The notes below the pieces were generated by a model. The model had not been told where the DNA came from. It saw nothing but the letters and a program-made list of their open reading frames with translations, and did no database searches. Below, piece by piece: positions 44,451-54,928 of a stretch of 64,000 bases of DNA. The stretch comes from Adineta ricciae (Eukaryota; Rotifera; Eurotatoria; Adinetida; Adinetidae). The first letter of the stretch is position 1; each line of letters begins with the position of its first letter. The position numbers and the translations under genes are program-made. Location: NCBI GenBank assembly GCA_905250025.1, contig CAJNOJ010000193.1:62001-126000 (forward strand), written 5' to 3'.

Positions 44451-46658
44451 ATGCGTCTGATCGTGCTGACTTCCATTTTAATTTGTATAGCAGCCAATCC
44501 GATTACATATGATGATGTAAGGGGTGTGCCATACAAGGTTAGTTATGATCATCGCGCAATCACAATAAATGATGTGCGAACAATGCTTATCTCCGGTGCT
44601 ATACATTATCCCCGTTCGACACCAGCGATGTGGCCATACATAATGCAAATGGCTAAAAATCAAGGTCTTAATACAATTCAAACATATGTATTTTGGAATC
44701 TTCATCAACCAAGACGAGGCGTATGGGATTTTACTGGTCGTGCTAATCTAAGTGGCTTTTTACAAGAAGCTGCGAACGCTGGCTTATTCGTTAATCTACG
44801 CATAGGACCTTACATATCTGGCGAATGGACTAACGGCGGTATACCCGTATGGCTTAATCAAGTGCCAAATATATCTTTTCGTACAGATAATGCCGCATGG
44901 AAAACCGTGATGCGTCAGTTCATCTTAAACATAATCGACTATATTTCATCGTATCTCGCTAAAAACGGCGGTCCGATAATCATTGCACAGATTGAAAACG
45001 AATTGATGGACGGCCAAGATGCTTATGCTAGCTGGTGTGGTGATTTAGTAAGTAATGAGTTATCATTTACGGAAATACCATGGATTATGTGCAATGGTTT
45101 ATCTGCGAAGTCAACAATCGAAACATGCAATTCATGCAATTGCTTAGATGATGGCTGGATAGCTCGACATCTTCAAGCTTCTCCAGATAAACCTATGATG
45201 TTCACCGAAAATGAAGGATGGTTTCAAATATGGGGACAACCTATATCACTTCGCAGAACATCTGATCTCGCCTATTCAGTGGCCGAATGGTACGCTGCTG
45301 GTGGATCGTACCATGCTTACTACATGTGGTTTGGTGGAAACAATTATGGACGATTTGCTGCATCAGGTGTATCAACATTGTACGCCGATGACGTATGTTT
45401 ACATGCTGATGGTACACCAAATGAACCGAAATTTACCCAATTAAGTCGTTTACAGCATATCGTGGCTAATTATTCGAAAATTATGTTAAGTCAAGATCCA
45501 GTTCGCACTGCAATACCTTATTGGGACGGATACAAGTGGCTAAATGGCACATCACAATTCGTTTACTCATATTCAAATTCGATCTATTTTATTATCAGTC
45601 AAGCGACGACGACACTCTATGTACTATTTCGCAATCAAACTATTCTCATGGCACAACATTCTGTTCGAATATATGATGGTGATATGGATTTGTTATGGAA
45701 CAGTGCCAGTTACAGTGATATTTCCAGTGGCAACACTCAAATAATCCCTGTTGTTACCGGTCCACTCAATTGGCAAATATGGTCGGAATCATTGATTAAA
45801 CCAAGTCCACCACTAATTATCTCTCCAAATCCGCTAGAACAATTAAATATAACAAATGACGAAACTGTTTATATGTGGTATCGTCGTAATGTAACATTGA
45901 AACAACCATCGTCAAATTCAATCGTACGTGTTCAAACAAATGTAGCAAATGCGTTACTTTTCTTTATGGATGGAGAATACTTAGGCGAATTTGACGATCA
46001 TACGCACTCACAGGGTGCTGCTGAAGGTTACGTTGTATTAGATCTTTCACGTTTCCATTCTAATCAGCAGTATTTATTCGAAATTCTTTCCATTTCATTT
46101 GGACTTTTTAGTGGCGTATATCCGAATACATTTCAATATAAAGGTATTGATGGAAACATATGGCTTGACGATGACTTGTTAGTCGATAATAAAACAGAAA
46201 CTAATTTTTGGAGTCATCAAAAAGGTTTACTAGGCGAATATCTTGGTATCTACACCGAAAATGGCTCATCGAAAGTTAATTGGGATAGTCAATGGACAAA
46301 AGGTATCAATAAACCAATAACATGGTTTCAAGCACGATTCGATTTGAATAATCTTTCGCAACAAGATATGAATGCCAACCCTATTCTGCTTGATGCTCAA
46401 GGTCTTAATCGTGGTCACGTATACATCAATGGAAATGATATTGGACTGTATTGGTTAATTCAAGGTATTTGCGAAAATAATCAACCGTGTTGCTGTCAAC
46501 ACGCTCAAACCAATTGTTTAAAACCTACTCAACGGTTTTATCATATTCCACCTGATTGGCTCAAACGAGAAAATAATTTAATTACGATTTTCGAAGATTC
46601 AGGTGCACCCTCACCGGGATCAGTCGGGTTAGTTCAACGTATTGTTACAAACTCATAA
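44451..46658 (+). CDS. GH35 beta-galactosidase, secreted (735 aa)
   Basis: Intronless, ATG 44451 to TAA 46658. Residues 1-15 form a signal peptide (MRLIVLTSILICIAA). The TIM-barrel domain carries GH35 motifs: ISGAIHYPRSTPAMWP near the start, GPYISGEWTNGGIPVWL (the plant-type signature), QIENE with the acid/base Glu at 182-184, and MFTENEGWF with the likely nucleophile E253. The C-terminal half contains jelly-roll domains, including the GH35 motif HVYINGNDIGLYW with a Cys-rich insert after it (CENNQPCCCQH), ending ITIFEDSG. It should hydrolyse terminal beta-galactose from oligo- or polysaccharides outside the cell or in a lysosome. The length and motifs are nearer to plant/microbial enzymes than to animal GLB1, and together with absence of introns this suggests acquisition by horizontal transfer. 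Confidence 0.9.
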   Translation: MRLIVLTSILICIAANPITYDDVRGVPYKVSYDHRAITINDVRTMLISGAIHYPRSTPAMWPYIMQMAKNQGLNTIQTYVFWNLHQPRRGVWDFTGRANLSGFLQEAANAGLFVNLRIGPYISGEWTNGGIPVWLNQVPNISFRTDNAAWKTVMRQFILNIIDYISSYLAKNGGPIIIAQIENELMDGQDAYASWCGDLVSNELSFTEIPWIMCNGLSAKSTIETCNSCNCLDDGWIARHLQASPDKPMMFTENEGWFQIWGQPISLRRTSDLAYSVAEWYAAGGSYHAYYMWFGGNNYGRFAASGVSTLYADDVCLHADGTPNEPKFTQLSRLQHIVANYSKIMLSQDPVRTAIPYWDGYKWLNGTSQFVYSYSNSIYFIISQATTTLYVLFRNQTILMAQHSVRIYDGDMDLLWNSASYSDISSGNTQIIPVVTGPLNWQIWSESLIKPSPPLIISPNPLEQLNITNDETVYMWYRRNVTLKQPSSNSIVRVQTNVANALLFFMDGEYLGEFDDHTHSQGAAEGYVVLDLSRFHSNQQYLFEILSISFGLFSGVYPNTFQYKGIDGNIWLDDDLLVDNKTETNFWSHQKGLLGEYLGIYTENGSSKVNWDSQWTKGINKPITWFQARFDLNNLSQQDMNANPILLDAQGLNRGHVYINGNDIGLYWLIQGICENNQPCCCQHAQTNCLKPTQRFYHIPPDWLKRENNLITIFEDSGAPSPGSVGLVQRIVTNS

Positions 46659-47444
46659 ACAATGCGTATTCTTTTTCAAAAACTTTAAGAATGTTGTCTT
46701 GCTCTTTAAAACTAACGTGTGCGATTGATACTTAACTACTTTTGTTTAAAAACATGCGAAACATTTTCAATGATAATCGTAAGCTTGCCAAAAGAGTAGC
46801 TGCCTAGAGCTCGACTTATAATATAAATGCAGAAATACTAATAAACTTCACCTTCAAGTCAAGCGGCACGGTGGCTTACAAAGGATAATTTCACTTGTCG
46901 AGTTTTCTCTTTGTCTGGACAGTCTTCGTCATCCGATATTCATTGGTGGATCGGTCTAAAAGTGATTTTTTTTGTTATTAATTTCATAGGTTGCTAAATC
47001 ATAGTGGAGTTCTTTCTCTTTTTCACAGTTGAAGTCTGCTTGGAAAGAGTCAATCTTCATTATCTCTCACTGTGAGATGAATGGCCTACCAAAAATAGAT
47101 TTGCATTTCTTTGTGCAAGTCACTGCTTTAAACACAATTCTTACGATATTTCGCGCTCTCGCTATGTTCGAGGATTATTCGTCCCATACGAAACATATTT
47201 AATGTTTCTGTCATGTGTCAACTTAGCTCTACACTATTTGGTGTTACCAATTGTTGTTCCCTTGGTTGTACTTGGCCCACATTCGCTTAAGAATATTTTC
47301 TTGTTGTCGCATTGAGTGTCGGTAGGCCAAAAGAAATTTTATGATAATTATGATGAGTTCGTCTTTGCGTTTACAAAAAACTGAAGTTTCTCTTTCGTGG
47401 ATGTTCATTCTAGAATAGTCTTTATTTTTGTTATTCGATAAATA
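46659..47444. other. Spacer between beta-galactosidase and reductase genes
   Basis: No gene seen. Confidence 0.45.
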
Positions 47445-48524
47445 TTAAACTCGAACGACAATTTTGCCAATATTACCGCCGGTGAAAAGCATTTCATAAG
47501 CTCGAGGAAGATTTTCAAAACCATCAACGAACGTTTCGTGAAATTTAAGCTTTCCTTCATCTAACCAAGTCGGCATATCTTTATAAAATTCTTCTTCATT
47601 TCGATGAATAAAATCGCCACATACAAAACCTAAAATCGATAAGCCCCGGTAGATCGTCTTCGCTAAGTAATTTGGATAAATATTGACTTTAGATGGATCA
47701 TCTTCGCTGTTATTATAAGTACTTATTTGACCACAAATGATTATTTTACCATGTCTCTTGATTATATCAAACACAGCATCGGTAACAAATCCACCTGTAT
47801 TATCAAAATACTGTGTGATTCCCTCGGGTGCGAGTTCTTGTAATTTTTCAATCATTTTCTCTTTGGTATTGTACTCCTTGTAATTAATTGCTGCATCGAA
47901 ACCTAATTCTTTCACGATGTAATCACATTTTTTTGCGTCACCAGCAATACCAATTACTTTTTGTGCACCTCGAATCTTCTTTGCAATTTGACCAGCAATG
48001 GTTCCAACGGCACCAGCTGCTCCGCTTATAACTATAACATCAGCTGGCTGAGTATCTGCCACTGACAATATCCCATAATAAGCTGTTTGCGATGGCATTC
48101 CTAATACTCCAATAGCCGTACTAAAACCAATTTTATCATAGATGCTGTTGTGTTCCGTCGGTTTTTGTATAATTCGAAACCGGGGTTCGGTACCGTTGGC
48201 AAGAATATACCTTTTCCATTCCATTCTTCCTGTTACGACGGTATCAACTGGTACACTGGCATTTTTACTTTCGATGACACGACCGACTAAACCTGATATT
48301 TGTACCGAACCAATTGGATTTACCGCACCACCCAACGCTGATTTTTTTAGTCCGCTACTCAAGTAAGGATCGACCGAGACAAATAGCGTTTTGATGATAA
48401 ACTCATTGTCATTAGTTATGGTTGGCATCGGACATGCTTGTAATTTCCAAGCAGACTTGACTTCATTCTGGTCTGAAGGCCGAGTCGACAAGATAAATTC
48501 TTCATTTTTTACTTCACTTGCCAT
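47445..48524 (-). CDS. Prostaglandin-reductase/alkenal-reductase-like NADP-dependent oxidoreductase (359 aa)
   Basis: Single exon, ATG at 48524 to TAA 47445. Zinc-independent medium-chain reductase of the PTGR1/CurA family: the N-terminal GroES-like domain has FVSVDPYLSSG and a VQISGLVGRVIES strand; the Rossmann domain has ISGAAGAVGTIAGQIAKK (residues 166 on), the family's NADP-binding loop; later YFDNTGGFVTDAVF and GKIIICGQIS, and the C-terminal FTGGNIGKIVVRV. The length is normal for the family (about 330-360). It should reduce alpha,beta-unsaturated ketones and aldehydes such as lipid-peroxidation products with NADPH in the cytosol, a detoxification role. No signal peptide or membrane segment. 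Confidence 0.88.
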   Translation of the reverse strand: MASEVKNEEFILSTRPSDQNEVKSAWKLQACPMPTITNDNEFIIKTLFVSVDPYLSSGLKKSALGGAVNPIGSVQISGLVGRVIESKNASVPVDTVVTGRMEWKRYILANGTEPRFRIIQKPTEHNSIYDKIGFSTAIGVLGMPSQTAYYGILSVADTQPADVIVISGAAGAVGTIAGQIAKKIRGAQKVIGIAGDAKKCDYIVKELGFDAAINYKEYNTKEKMIEKLQELAPEGITQYFDNTGGFVTDAVFDIIKRHGKIIICGQISTYNNSEDDPSKVNIYPNYLAKTIYRGLSILGFVCGDFIHRNEEEFYKDMPTWLDEGKLKFHETFVDGFENLPRAYEMLFTGGNIGKIVVRV

Positions 48525-49304
48525 TCCTATGTTTCACCTGTGTCCTAATAAACACGTTGTTTTTCTTTCATTCTATAACACTGACACTACGAATACGTTA
48601 GGCGTTGGTAGATAATGAAAAAGATTGTTTTTACAGGCAAATAGTAGCGAGTGTATTATGTTCTAGAACTTTCAAATTTGAAAATAATCGATAAATACGA
48701 TTGAAATGACGGGTGGCTTGCGTAAAACTTGTGATGATTCTGTGGACGTGATACATAAATAACCATACATTGTTGATGCGTTTTGCAGGAATGAAGATTT
48801 TAGTGGTGACGTCAAATCAACATTAATTCAACATGTTTTTTCCATCTATTCTGATCAATTTTTTCAATGCCGAGGAAAATGAAAAAACTGCCTTTCGCCA
48901 CTCGAATAGTTTGTGTTTAATAATTGTTGCAATTCAAGAAATGAAAAAACGCTTCTGTTTTATTAAAAACCGTATGTGAAAACGAGATCTGACACATATG
49001 GAGTACGTTTATTTCAGCAATCATTTTTCTGCGACGGTGTTATGTAAACTTCACGCTTGCTAAGTTGGTTTCCCCTTGTCTTCCTCTTTCAACGTTTTCG
49101 TCTTCAATATTTTCTACTACTGTGGAGTATTTTCATGTGTGAAAAAAGCCTTTTCTTTCGCTTTTATCAAATGTACACATGTTTTGGCCGTTCTGTTGAC
49201 TTTTTCCTCTAATCCAAATATATACGTGAGTTAAAGGAAAAAACCAATAGAACACACGTCGTGAGAATATTCCATAATATCGACTAGACTCGTTATGTAT
49301 AAAT
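48525..49304. other. Divergent intergenic region
   Basis: Separates the divergent reductase (minus) and coiled-coil (plus) genes, so it holds both promoters. No other feature seen. Confidence 0.45.
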
Positions 49305-51101
49305 ATGCAGAGTATTATCTCCGATGTATTGATTTTAGAAAAAATGAATATACGAACAACCAAGCCCCATTTGACAAAAGATACAATTATTCACCAGCAT
49401 GATTTATTGATGCAGGCTATATCTAAACAACGAATCTCGTTGAGAGATAAAGACAACTTGTTAAGTCGTTTAGAAGAAATTTCAAATGATATTACTGCTA
49501 ACCGTCATCCTGCCGGAGATAAATTACAAGACTGGGAGAATCAATTGATGGCGATTCAAGATGATCTTCAAAATGCTCTAGGTAAGTGAAAGTCATGTCG
49601 GACTACAGACAAAAGCACGTGAAAATTCTTTGCATGTTTAATTGAACCATAGCATGCGTTTTGCTTTGCTTTAGTGAACTACGTACCTCATGGAAGAAGA
49701 TCTTGGTTTCGTCGGGAATTGCATGATATCATATCGAAAATATATTCGTATGGACTCAAACATTTAATTACAGTTCTAGCTATTATAATCTTGCTGGGAA
49801 TCGTTTTGATATTTCTATGGCATTTGCTTGTTTTCTTGTCATGTAACTATATACCATTCGCAGGTGCCATACTTCCATTTTGCAAAGCAGAAGTTCTGAC
49901 AAAAACACCGGAATCATCACCACCAAATCTGGAAAACCCTACAATAAAAATACCTTCAGTTTCGGCATTTGTTGAGAAAACAACTGATTTAGCTGAGCGT
50001 TTGTCTAGTGTTGACGTCAACGCACCAACTAAACTAACTGAAGTGAAAATATCATTAATTGATTTGAAAGCACGTGTCGTCTATTCGAATCTCGAACAGC
50101 CGACGAAACAAATAATCAAAGAAAAAATTGTGGAACTGAGAACGTCAGTTGAGAGCACAACGGATAGTATACACAAAATGTTATCTGGCTTTGGTGGCAC
50201 ATTATCAAAATTGGAAATTTACACTAAATATGCATTGACATACATTAAGGATGAATCAACAGCTTTAGCTACTTTGCAATCATCGTCCAGAAGTACAGAA
50301 TTGGTGGTACACGGTTTTGAAAGGAAGGTTCAGTCTCAATTTCAAACTTATTTGGAACATATTGACAACCAAATTAACCGTGTCATACAAATGGCAGAGG
50401 ATGTACACCGACAGCTACGTACGTTTACTTTTATTATTGCATTCTCTACAGCCAGAAATCTCAGTGTATCTTGTTGGAGTACCTATGAGTTCGTAGAGAA
50501 GCATTAGAAGTTTTGATTGACGTTTTAAAAATATCACTACGTAACGCTTAAGCTAAAGTGAATATTATCAGTCAGATAATTTGAAACACGAACTAGACTA
50601 CTGAAATTGTATGTTTATTTTTTTGTGCATTTAGTCGATATCGATACGAAATATGAAACGATAGACGATGTATTATCTGACAGTTATGAAGCATCGCAAA
50701 TCATAATAAATGGCATTGATCAAGAAATACGAAACGAAGGATTACTCGCAAGGCTTTATCGTAACACATTGGGTAATGGAGAATTGGATAAAGTAAAACA
50801 TCAACAGAACCTTGCAACATTGAAAGAGTTCAAGCAGATTGTAAAAGTGGGAATTGTTGACGTCAACAACGTGCTTTTGAGATTAAAACAATTCAAAGCA
50901 GAAGCTGTGGAATTGAAATCAACCGTAACAGAAGTTGAACTTGCACAAACTATGCCATTCGATACTCACTTAGAGATATTAAGAGGTGGTCTTACACGAT
51001 TGAACGAATTAAAACAACGTCTAGATGGTAGACTGAAGCAAAAACAAATAGATCGTGTCGATAACGATGATTCTGATGATCGTCGTCACAATGATCTTTA
51101 A
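49305..51101 (+). CDS. Single-pass membrane protein with long helical ectodomain (about 500 aa)
   Basis: Three exons in matching phase: 49305-49581, 49675-50418, 50635-51101 (donors gtaagt and gtacgt). The first is helical and charged (QRISLRDKDNLLSRLEEISN). The second begins VNYVPHGRRSWFRRELHDII and has one membrane segment (LITVLAIIILLGIVLIFLWH with LLVFL). After it come a Cys-containing loop (SCNYIPFAGAILPFCKAE) and long amphipathic helices. The third is entirely helical (ATLKEFKQIVKVGIVDVNNV, LEILRGGLTRLNELKQRLDG) and ends in an Asp/Arg/His-rich tail. I do not recognise a family. The pattern resembles proteins found repeatedly in bdelloid or fungal genomes with a central membrane anchor. 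A first Met at 49305 may be preceded by another at 49344. Confidence 0.7.
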
Positions 51102-51526
51102 TAGCATACGGAAAACCGGTTGATTGAAATTTACTTATCCTAACTTTCGTCGAAACAACTTACGCTTGATTTTCTTTTTGTGTTTATTTTAGTGCGCCTC
51201 ATTATAAAGAAGAATTAATCACGAACACGTTCTGTTTCTTTTCGTAGAAATACGAGACAAGTCGTATAGTTTTCCCAATCAAAGCTACTTCAAAACTTAT
51301 CAAAAGAAAATGAGTAACATCAGTATACTAAGAAAAACTCAACTATACTCAGATGACTATAAACACAAAAGAAATAATTATGAAAGATTTTGCGTATTGT
51401 CGATTTATTATAATCTGAGATGTATATTGATACAGTAACACACAGTAACACATGAAACGAAAAACAATGTTCTCTACATATAAAAAAGATCACATTTTCA
51501 TCCTGGCTGGATATAATGTCTTCGAG
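51102..51526. other. Convergent 3' spacer
   Basis: Lies between the 3' ends of the coiled-coil (plus) and VWA (minus) genes. Nothing else seen. Confidence 0.4.
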
Positions 51527-52627
51527 TTAAAAGTATACACGCTTTTCGTTGAGATCATCAATTTGCTTATCGATTGCGCCAACCAATGCCTTAACAATAT
51601 AATCGCCTTTGGTAAACGTGAAATTTCCTTCTTGAAGCTTTTCAATATTTTCTCTTTCTGTGTTATAATCATCCGTTACATCGACATTCGTCATCATCTT
51701 ATCCCAATCACGTAGATATCCAACACAGATAGGATCGTCCGTACAGATTAAAAACGACACAAATGTTGTGTCTATGCGACGTTCTATATTCATCAGATGT
51801 TTAAGTTCGTCAACATTTGGTTCTCCATCATCATTGGTAGGGGCTCCATCGGTTGCAACGAATACTAACACTTTTTTATCATTGTTTAGCCGAGTTATTG
51901 GTAACTGGAAGATTTTTCTGAGAGCAGGTACTAGGGGTGTGTAGCCATTAGGTGGATCAGAAAATGCTTTACTAACCGCGTTAGGGTCTTTGACATTGAG
52001 AGCTGGTTTTCGATTAAGAAAGTAAATGTCGACACCGGATGAATCGAATATTGTTCCAACATCTAAGATAATTTTGGCAAAGTCTCGAAGTTCATCCCAT
52101 CGTGTTCGATTGGAACGGTCCACAGTCGTCTTCATTGAACCTGAATCATCACAGAGAAGAATAATTTCATAGTTTTTCAATTCGTGTAGACGCTTAGCGA
52201 AATCTTTTCGAATTTCGTTCCGAAGAATCACGTCTTGGAGACGATCATCAGCTAAAACCGAAATAAATAACAGATTGTAGGAAGGATCTTCTACGTTTTT
52301 ACTTTTTGGTAATAATATAGATGAGACACTTTCAGGAGAAGGCCGGATCAAGTGACGATTTTCTGGTGATATCATAATGTTCGAACGATTCGATTCTTGT
52401 ACACCGTCAGATGTAATAAGACTATCATCATCACGTTCAATATGATCCTGTTTTATATAAGGATTCCTAGTCCATCTTTCTGAAGCAATGCTCACTTGAG
52501 ATTCATTTCTTCTCATAGTTGGATTTTCTAAGCTTGAACTTTCTAAAAAATAACTTTTCTTTCCATTTGAAAATTTAGGTTTCTCTAACTTACTCGGTTT
52601 TTTCTTCAATCTAAACTTTTCCAACAT
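51527..52627 (-). CDS. Von Willebrand factor A-domain protein (366 aa)
   Basis: Single exon, ATG at 52627 to TAA 51527. Residues 1-105 are basic, Ser/Asn-rich and probably disordered. A VWA domain follows (about 150-330) with a complete metal-ion-dependent adhesion site: D160-D-S162-G-S164 (ILLCDDSGSM), the Thr in NGYTPLVPAL, and the Asp in FVATDGAPTND. No signal peptide or membrane segment, so it is an intracellular VWA protein of the kind common in bdelloids, fungi and amoebae. The C-terminal helix (IVKALVGAIDKQIDDLN) is typical of that group. It likely mediates metal-dependent protein contacts. The partner is unknown. Confidence 0.85.
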   Translation of the reverse strand: MLEKFRLKKKPSKLEKPKFSNGKKSYFLESSSLENPTMRRNESQVSIASERWTRNPYIKQDHIERDDDSLITSDGVQESNRSNIMISPENRHLIRPSPESVSSILLPKSKNVEDPSYNLLFISVLADDRLQDVILRNEIRKDFAKRLHELKNYEIILLCDDSGSMKTTVDRSNRTRWDELRDFAKIILDVGTIFDSSGVDIYFLNRKPALNVKDPNAVSKAFSDPPNGYTPLVPALRKIFQLPITRLNNDKKVLVFVATDGAPTNDDGEPNVDELKHLMNIERRIDTTFVSFLICTDDPICVGYLRDWDKMMTNVDVTDDYNTERENIEKLQEGNFTFTKGDYIVKALVGAIDKQIDDLNEKRVYF

Positions 52628-52980
52628 TATTCACTTATGTGATCTACTTCAAAATAAATCGGACAGAAAAATGAATATTATTATTCAAATGATTGATATT
52701 CGATGCATATATATAATTATTTTCTTTTCGTTCTCCACTTCCTTCATGTGCTTTTTTCCTCTTGGTTTGTGTCATAACATCATTTACATGTTTATTTTCA
52801 ATATCGACTCGATTCTTAGTCATAATTATGTTGTTTGCAGTTAGATTGGAAGTTACCCAGGATTGAAATCATTGGTGAACAAGCAAAGTCATGCAAATCA
52901 TGTAAATTTTATCTCATCAATACCTATTCTCACGCCGTTTATTAAGCTTAAAAGAAGTAGTTCGTTCATAGTACGTTCTA
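52628..52980. other. Spacer
   Basis: Upstream region of the VWA gene and 3' flank of the kelch gene. No feature seen. Confidence 0.4.
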
Positions 52981-54269
52981 TCACGGATGATAGAGCTCTG
53001 AACTATTCAAAATAGTACTACTGATGCCACCGGTGACTAACACTTTTCCATTGGTTAGTTTGGAAGCTGTGTGTTCACGACGAGTAAAGCTCATATTGGC
53101 AGTAACTGTGCATAGTCCTGTAGAGGGATCATATATCTCAGCGCTATTCAAATAACCAATATTATTAGAGCCACCAGCGATTAACACTCTTCCATCTGTT
53201 AACAAAGTCGCCGTGTGATAAGCTCGATAATAGTTTACACTACCAGTAGCTGTCCACACATTTGTTGATGGGTCATACAATTCGGTGCTGTTCAAAGTTC
53301 CACCGTTGTTAATTCCACCGATAACGATTATTTTTCCATTGCTTAATATAGATGCACTGTGATAATATCGAGCAGAACTCATATTGGCAGCAATTGTCCA
53401 CAGTCCTAACGACGAATCATACAATTCAACGTTGTTTAAAACTGCACCATTATTATTTCCACCAGTCACCAGTACTTTTCCATTTGTTAATACAGTTGCA
53501 ACGTGTCCGTACCGTGGATAACTCATATTTCCTGCTGTTGTCCACATTCCAGTAGATGGATCATATATTTCAGCAGTACCTAACATAACACCGTTAATCC
53601 CACCAACAACTAATACTTTTCCATCAGTTAATACAGATGCTGCGTGTGCATATCGAGGATAAGTCATATTTTCTGTAATTGCCCATGATCCTGTTAAGGG
53701 ATCATACAATTCAGCAGCGTTTAAACTCAGTCCATTGTATCCACCTGCAACTAACACTTTTCCACTAGCTAGCACAGACGCTATATGATAACGTCGCGCA
53801 TAATTCATATCACTTGTAGTTGTCCATAATCCTGTGGATGGATCGTACAGTACAGCACTGCTTAAACTAGTACCATTGAATCCACCAGCAACTAGTACTT
53901 TCCCATTTAATAAATGAGATGCTGTATGTTGCGTTCGGGCAATAGTTAAACTATTAGTTGTTGACCATCCTAATAATAGATAATGTGTAAACTTCTGAAT
54001 TCGAATGAAATGCAAATTACCTGGCGCGGCCGTGATTGATGCAGCTAAACAAAACATGTAAGACTTCTTCTGATGGAATTACGAGTTTCGATAGAATTAG
54101 TTTTACCTGTGATTTTACGTAAAGAGATCAAAGCAAAAATGCCCAATACCATACATAGAAAAAGGAAGAGTGTCAGTATCAAACAAAGACAAATAGACCA
54201 AGGTTTCATATGCTTTTTCCATGTTTTCATATTTTTCACTACAGGTTTCTTTCTACGCACATCAATCAT
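52981..54269 (-). CDS. Single-pass membrane protein with seven kelch repeats
   Basis: Exon 54269-54107 encodes a basic tail and a membrane segment (WSICLCLILTLFLFLCMVLG). A 62-bp intron then joins in phase (RKIT/A-ASITAAPG) to exon 54044-52981. That exon carries seven units of about 47 residues with the pattern AR..HTAS.L.NGKVLVAGG, then ELYDPSTGLWT. This is the bacterial-like kelch or galactose-oxidase-central form and predicts a beta-propeller outside the cell on a type II anchor. The units are unusually alike. The first exon is open further upstream (HENLLMIDVRRKK), to an acceptor near 54369, so a further 5' exon is possible but could not be placed. Function unknown. Confidence 0.75.
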
Positions 54270-54272
54270 CAA

Positions 54273-54928
54273 TAAATTTTCATGCGGTTTTCTTTTACGC
54301 CTACTTTGTAGAATTGGTTGATGGGAGCGTTGTGATACCAGGTGGATAGGATGAAGTACACTGATTAATTAATTTCATTTGTGATCGATCTATGAACAAA
54401 AGCCTGTTTTTTGCACTAGTATTTCGTGAGCTATACAAAAAACTTACAATCTACTCTGTTCATTACAGGAAGCTGATAGATCTCAATAGAACGTTGATTA
54501 TTTTTTATTGCATCTGATGATGTCGAACAAATCTGTTGTTGGTTGACCATTGGCTTCACCTGAAAGAGAAGCATAGCATGACATCAATGCCTCCGACGTC
54601 TATTGATTAGTATATACTTTGAAATGTCGGTGCATTTTCAGAGGCGTAGTTGTGTATATCTAGGCTGTGATTGAATGAATAAAAGCAATGTTTCGTGCTG
54701 CTGCTGCTGCTTCTTGTCCTTCATAAAATTCAATTTGCAGACGAATAAACATTACATGTCTTATTTCAACTCAAATGTCATTGAAATCCTACGAGAAATG
54801 CTCTCAAATCTACGCACAAATTATGGATGATTTTTCAATCAAACAAGTATTCGAAGTTTTATTGTCAAAAGACTTTCATTTACTTCAAGTAAAACATCAA
54901 TAAATATCATGATTTTTAGAAATCAAGC
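54273..54928. other. Spacer, possible 5' exon of the kelch gene
   Basis: On the minus strand near 54551-54451 an ATG opens MVNQQQICSTSSDAIKNNQR before a GTAAGT donor. It looks like a first exon but its phase does not match the kelch gene's next acceptor, so it is unassigned. A short CTG/CAG run lies near 54700. Confidence 0.3.
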
